Part shown: positions 14,339-16,864 of the stretch, one piece after another
Layout: every line of letters begins with the position of its first letter
Position numbering within the stretch: the stretch's first letter is position 1
Assembly: GCA_910580075.1 (NCBI GenBank)
Contig: CAJTVR010000098.1
Coordinates: forward strand, 1-16,864
Origin: an uncultured Eubacterium sp.
GTDB lineage: Bacteria > Bacillota > Clostridia > Lachnospirales > Lachnospiraceae
DNA length: 16,864 nt
Reading direction: 5' to 3'
Translations under genes and position numbers: made by a program
The notes under the pieces: generated by a model
Databases searched by the model: none
Told to the model about the DNA's origin: nothing
The model's input: only the letters and a program-made list of their open reading frames with translations

Positions 14339-15841
14339 ATGCACAGGATCAAAAAAGTATGTGTCTGTCTGCTTGTAATATGCATGACCGTAATTTCCTT
14401 AAAAGGAATGACAGACCTGTCACAGAGAAAGAGCAGTGATTTTAAGTACCGGCCCTTTTTTGAACAGGAAGAAGACTTTGATATTATATTTCTTGGAACG
14501 AGTCATGTAATTAACGGGATCTTTCCAATGGAACTGTGGAACGATTATGGATTTGTTTCTTATAATTTCGGAGGACACGCCAATCAGCTGGCGGTCTCTT
14601 ACTGGGTACTGAAAAATGTATTGGATTATACAACGCCCAGACTGGCTGTGATTGACTGTCTGACGCTTGGCACACAGACGAAGACAAGCCAGTCTTTTGA
14701 TTATGTGCATCTGTCCCTGGATGCGTTTCCGCCCAGCATTACCAAATGGCAGGCTGTGTCTGACTTATTAGATGATCAGGTGATGAATGAAACTGCAGCA
14801 GCCGGAAATCTTGCAGACGCTGCAAAACGGACAAAAATGAGCCTGCTTTGGGACTATTCCGTTTATCATTCCAGGTGGAATGAATTATCAGCAGATGATT
14901 TTATGCCGGGTTCTTCGAGGGAAAAAGGCGCAGAATCGAGAATTGCCGTAAGCACTCCGGCAGATGTAAAAAAGATAGCTTCAAATCAAAAACTGGAGGG
15001 GGAAACAGCCGGGATTACATATCTGCGCAAAATTCTGGATGAATGCAAAAGCCGCGGGATTGAGGTGCTGCTTGTCTACCTTCCGTTTCCGGCGTCAGAG
15101 TCGGAGCAGAAAGAGGCAAACCGGGTTTATGATATAGCCCGAAACTATGATGTTTCGTATATTAATTTTCTGGACATGGATCTGACGGATCATCAGACAG
15201 ACTGTTATGATCCAGCCTCACACCTGAATCCTTCAGGAGCAAAAAAAGTGACAGATTATCTGGGAGATTTTATCAGCAGCCACTATGACATCCCGGACCG
15301 CAGGCAGGATGAAGCATATAAAAGCTGGCATGACAGCTATGCAGATTATAAAAATTATAAAGCCGGACACATAAAAAACCAGCAGGCGCTGGATATTTAC
15401 CTGATGCTTCTGGCAGATAAAAATTACAATCTTTTTGTCGAAATCAGAAATCCGGCTGTCTGGAAAAATAAACACTATAAAAGACTTTTGCAAAATCTTG
15501 GTATTAATACCGGAAAGATCACGAAAGATACGGACGCATTTGTGCTCAAAGGAGGCAGGCATGAGGATTCTTTGAAAAACTTTTCTGCATGTAAAAAGAA
15601 GGAGTATCAGACGGCACTTGGAACAATCAGGCATGTAAAGAATGAGGATCAGAGCGTCAGCGTTTATCTGGATGACAGCATGCTGTACAGCGTGGATGAA
15701 GTTCAGAATGAAAGTATGGATATTCGTATTGCAGTTTTTGACAAAGATACTATGGAAGTGACAGACCAGGCGGGATTTTGTATTCAGGACAGGGAGGATA
15801 TTGCGGATGATTATCTGTCTGTTACCGGGGTTGTGCGGTAA
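14339..15841 (+). CDS. SGNH/AlgJ-DltD-type acyltransferase partner with C-terminal ILEI-like module
   Basis: A 500-residue protein with an N-terminal membrane anchor or signal (about residues 5-24, VCVCLLVICMTVISLKGM), so the bulk faces outside. The SGNH hydrolase part spans about residues 48-320: nucleophile S55 in FLGTSHVINGIFP, and D291 and H295 in YDPASHLNPSGAKKVTDYLG. In such pairs the MBOAT protein brings acyl groups across the membrane and the SGNH protein hands them to the polymer. After residue 340, YLMLLADKNYNLFVEIRNPAVWKNKHYKRLLQNLGI and later MDIRIAVFDKDTMEVTDQAGF resemble from memory the ILEI/FAM3-type carbohydrate-binding fold found on bacterial glycan proteins. GGAGG lies six bases before the ATG. 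No terminator follows; the repeat copy B begins 38 bases after the stop. Confidence 0.8.
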   Translation: MHRIKKVCVCLLVICMTVISLKGMTDLSQRKSSDFKYRPFFEQEEDFDIIFLGTSHVINGIFPMELWNDYGFVSYNFGGHANQLAVSYWVLKNVLDYTTPRLAVIDCLTLGTQTKTSQSFDYVHLSLDAFPPSITKWQAVSDLLDDQVMNETAAAGNLADAAKRTKMSLLWDYSVYHSRWNELSADDFMPGSSREKGAESRIAVSTPADVKKIASNQKLEGETAGITYLRKILDECKSRGIEVLLVYLPFPASESEQKEANRVYDIARNYDVSYINFLDMDLTDHQTDCYDPASHLNPSGAKKVTDYLGDFISSHYDIPDRRQDEAYKSWHDSYADYKNYKAGHIKNQQALDIYLMLLADKNYNLFVEIRNPAVWKNKHYKRLLQNLGINTGKITKDTDAFVLKGGRHEDSLKNFSACKKKEYQTALGTIRHVKNEDQSVSVYLDDSMLYSVDEVQNESMDIRIAVFDKDTMEVTDQAGFCIQDREDIADDYLSVTGVVR

Positions 15842-15879
15842 AGACAGGATTCTATATTTCGTAAATTTTGTGTAGATTA

Positions 15880-15953
15880 CCCGGACGCCAGGCAGAGAAA
15901 TGTTTTCCTTTTTCTGTTCCGCTTGCGAACCGTAAGAAATTCAAAATTATCTG
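15880..15953 (-). repeat. Interspersed repeat, copy B (inverted, full length)
   Basis: The complement of this segment matches copy A (1-75) at roughly 85% of positions; the stretch GCGGAACAGAAAAAGGAAA is identical in both. It keeps the CCTGG-cgt-CCGGG hairpin with a G-U-compatible change. It begins 38 bases after the SGNH gene stop. Confidence 0.75.
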
Positions 15954-16097
15954 CGATAGTTTTGTGGCAGCGGACGGACCGGTGTCTGATGCCCTGACGT
16001 TATTTCATGCTTTATGCTGTGGCCCTGGCAGACACCTTTTGGGGCATAAACGATTTTGGCAGCAGTACACAGCGAACCCCAAATCCTGGAAATGAGG

Positions 16098-16129
16098 CAG
16101 AAAATTAAGAATTTCTAACGGTTCTCCGG
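16098..16129 (+). repeat. Interspersed repeat, copy C (partial)
   Basis: Matches the first 32 bases of copy A at 27 positions and then diverges at the point where the recombinase leader begins. It lies in direct orientation to A and inverted to B. The break suggests the recombinase-bearing element joined or replaced the rest of this copy. Confidence 0.6.
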
Positions 16130-16135
16130 TGATAT

Positions 16136-16204
16136 ATGCTCTAAATGACTTCTTAATCACGGGATTTTCTCATGGTTAGTGAAGGACACATTTAGAGCAT
16201 TTTT
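16136..16204 (+). terminator. Structured leader ending in a terminator-like stem before the recombinase gene
   Basis: ATGCTCTAAATG (16136-16147) and CATTTAGAGCAT (16189-16200) form a perfect 12-bp stem, with five T residues from 16200. The 41-base inside can form a second stem (CTTC/GAAG plus TAA/TTA). The ribosome site AGGAGGG follows within about 10 bases. It may end upstream transcription or work as an attenuator of the recombinase. Confidence 0.55.
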
Positions 16205-16227
16205 CATACAAGGAGGGCAATGCCGTG

Positions 16228-16380
16228 ATGAAAACAAAGATTACCCCATTATACGAGAGGCTTTCCCGCGACGACGGGCTTTTGGGCGAGAGCAATTCCA
16301 TCAGCAGCCAGAAAACAATGTTGGGGGACTATGCCTGCAGGAACGGCCTGGCGAACCCCACCCATTTCACGGAAATGTAA
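16228..16380 (+). pseudogene. Truncated serine recombinase (N-terminal 50 codons)
   Basis: AGGAGGG precedes GTG-ATG at 16225-16230, and the frame reads MKTKITPLYERLSRDDGLLGESNSISSQKTMLGDYACRNGLANPTHFTEM then TAA at 16378-16380. YERLSRDD carries the catalytic serine, and NSI..QK.ML..YA...G and NPTHFT are typical of the clostridial transposon recombinases (TnpX-like, normally about 500-550 residues). The usual continuation (DDGISG..) is missing, so more than 90% of the gene is deleted. It cannot be active; the leader and start remain intact, so a short peptide could still be made. Confidence 0.75.
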
Positions 16381-16432
16381 ACCGCTTATTTGATACAATG
16401 GGCATGAACAGAATATAGGAAAAACCGCTGAA

Positions 16433-16480
16433 AACAAGGGATTCCGACACGTTAGGTGTTGTTGGAATTCCTTGTTTGCT
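16433..16480 (+). terminator. Long hairpin after the recombinase remnant, probable terminator
   Basis: AACAAGGGATTCCGACA (16433-16449) pairs with 16460-16476 over 17 positions, 15 Watson-Crick plus two G-U pairs on the plus-strand RNA, with a 10-base loop. It is followed by TGCTTTT. The two G-U pairs mean it is stronger as a plus-strand transcript, the direction of the recombinase. It is probably the original 3' end of the mobile element's gene. Confidence 0.6.
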
Positions 16481-16522
16481 TTTGGGGCTGTGCCAGGGCA
16501 GCACGGGAGCGGCGGTTACGGA

Positions 16523-16670
16523 CAGCCACAGTGGTCACAAGTCTGACCCCTCTTGTGGCTGTTTTGACCCCTGCGGCAAAAGGTTTGACCCCTATGGCTG
16601 TGAATGTGACCACTGTGGTCACGGTTTTGACCCTCCTCTTGTCCAGTCTGACCCCTCTGGTCCAGCGTGA
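16523..16670. repeat. Degenerate 21-bp tandem repeat array (6-7 units)
   Basis: TGACCC-type starts at 16544, 16565, 16586, 16607, 16628 and 16649 are spaced exactly 21 bases; a last one follows at 16668. An earlier unit at 16523 is shown by CCACAGTGGTCAC at 16526-16538, which repeats as CCACTGTGGTCAC exactly 84 bases (four units) later. The unit at 16606-16622 is a perfect palindrome, GTGACCACTGTGGTCAC. Because 21 is divisible by 3, frames on both strands stay open with a 7-residue period (plus: SLTPLVA-type; minus: GVKTATR-type). Iterons of a replication or transfer origin, or the tail of a deleted Lys/Val/Thr-rich protein on the minus strand, are both possible. Confidence 0.7.
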
Positions 16671-16700
16671 CCTCCGTTTTGGAGAACCGACTTGGTATAC

Positions 16701-16729
16701 TTGAAAAAAAGCAATTTTTTGAATATAAT
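16701..16729 (+). promoter_or_regulatory. Strong sigma-A promoter of the Rpn-like gene
   Basis: TTGAAA at 16701-16706 and TATAAT at 16724-16729 with a 17-base spacer, the best promoter in the window. Transcription should begin near 16736, giving a leader of about 59 bases. Confidence 0.75.
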
Positions 16730-16736
16730 GGAATTG

Positions 16737-16770
16737 TGGCAGGGGCGGGGATATGACAGTCCCACTGCCA
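16737..16770 (+). promoter_or_regulatory. 5'-terminal mRNA hairpin of the Rpn-like transcript
   Basis: TGGCAG (16737-16742) pairs with CTGCCA (16765-16770), with an inner GGGA/TCCC stem. It would start within a base or two of the predicted transcription start, which typically protects mRNA from 5'-end decay. Confidence 0.45.
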
Positions 16771-16794
16771 TACATTCATGAAGAAAGGCGGTGG

Positions 16795-16864
16795 ATGCCG
16801 TTGAAATCGGATACAGTTACAAAGGATTATGTAAAAGATGCGGGCGTATTTGCCGATATTTTTA
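16795..16864 (+). CDS. Rpn-family (PD-(D/E)XK nuclease / PF04754-type transposase) gene, 5' part only
   Basis: Only 23 codons lie in the window: MPLKSDTVTKDYVKDAGVFADIF. From memory this resembles the start of Lachnospiraceae Rpn-like proteins (.DTVTKEYM....VFADAFNYLIYGG), recombination-promoting nucleases with a PD-(D/E)XK core. The catalytic region is beyond the window, so the family is a guess from the N-terminus. AAAGGCGG before the ATG is the same kind of site used by the XRE gene. A near-consensus promoter and a 5' hairpin precede it, so it is probably expressed. The gene continues past the right edge. Confidence 0.55.
   Translation, partial: MPLKSDTVTKDYVKDAGVFADIF

Larger units (their letters stand above)
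15842..16227. other. Gene-free mobile-element junction
   Basis: This stretch holds repeat copy B (15880-15953), about 145 bases with no recognisable content, repeat copy C (16098-16129) and a structured leader (16136-16204) before the recombinase remnant. B and C face each other. A 75-codon frame at 15868-16095 runs through copy B but has no ribosome site or recognisable motif. Confidence 0.6.

Noticed and set aside
15868..16095. 75-codon open frame downstream of the SGNH gene
   Set aside because: No ribosome site, no recognisable motif, and it runs through the inverted repeat copy B.
16482..16492. GGGGCTGTG near 16485 as a further copy of the palindromic element end
   Set aside because: Only eight bases match the arm at 11669 and no partner arm is nearby.
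16452..16775. 107-codon minus-strand frame (and two plus-strand frames) across the 21-bp repeats
   Set aside because: All frames stay open because the repeat period is a multiple of three; none has a ribosome site, and the minus frame crosses the strong promoter and the terminator hairpin. Kept only as an alternative reading.

Overview
The window looks like a stretch of chromosome from a gut Clostridia, most likely Lachnospiraceae. This is inferred from the moderate GC content, strong GGAGG-type ribosome binding sites, an MBOAT/SGNH exopolysaccharide acylation pair, a CgeB-like glycosyltransferase, a GPH sugar symporter and clostridial serine-recombinase and Rpn-like sequences. No rRNA, tRNA or CRISPR array was seen.

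Layout. At 1-75 lies a repeat element, followed by a CgeB-like glycosyltransferase (103-1314). An AT-rich GrpB-family gene (1450-2076) ends inside an IS630-type transposase remnant. From 2167 to 11497 there is a carbohydrate-use locus. An AraC-family regulator on the minus strand is divergent from a co-directional run: HAD hydrolase, NagZ-like GH3 glycosidase, a small frameshifted ORF, GPH-family symporter, GH2 glycosidase and type-B carboxylesterase. The divergent region holds a TATAAT box preceded by a palindrome that fits the CcpA cre consensus at 14 of 16 positions. The likely logic is import of a short, possibly acylated beta-glycoside by the GPH carrier, intracellular cleavage by GH3 and GH2, and deacylation by the esterase, under AraC activation and carbon catabolite repression.

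From 11498 to 12226 is a graveyard: a DUF554 N-terminal remnant, a 100-bp MITE-like palindrome, a frameshifted IS3-type OrfA on the minus strand, and a short direct repeat. Next come an XRE regulator (minus) divergent from an MBOAT O-acyltransferase (12757-14226), then an SGNH-type partner (14339-15841) that appears to carry a C-terminal ILEI/FAM3-like module. These two probably O-acetylate a surface polysaccharide.

The right end (15842-16864) is a mobile-element junction. It holds an inverted copy of the repeat at position 1, a partial third copy, a structured leader, a serine recombinase cut down to 50 codons, a hairpin, a 21-bp tandem repeat array, and a good promoter driving the start of an Rpn/PD-(D/E)XK-type gene that runs off the window. 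The full repeat copies at 1-75 and 15880-15953 lie in opposite orientation and bracket the whole gene block; this is the most unusual large-scale feature. All family names come from motif recognition by eye, with no database search.
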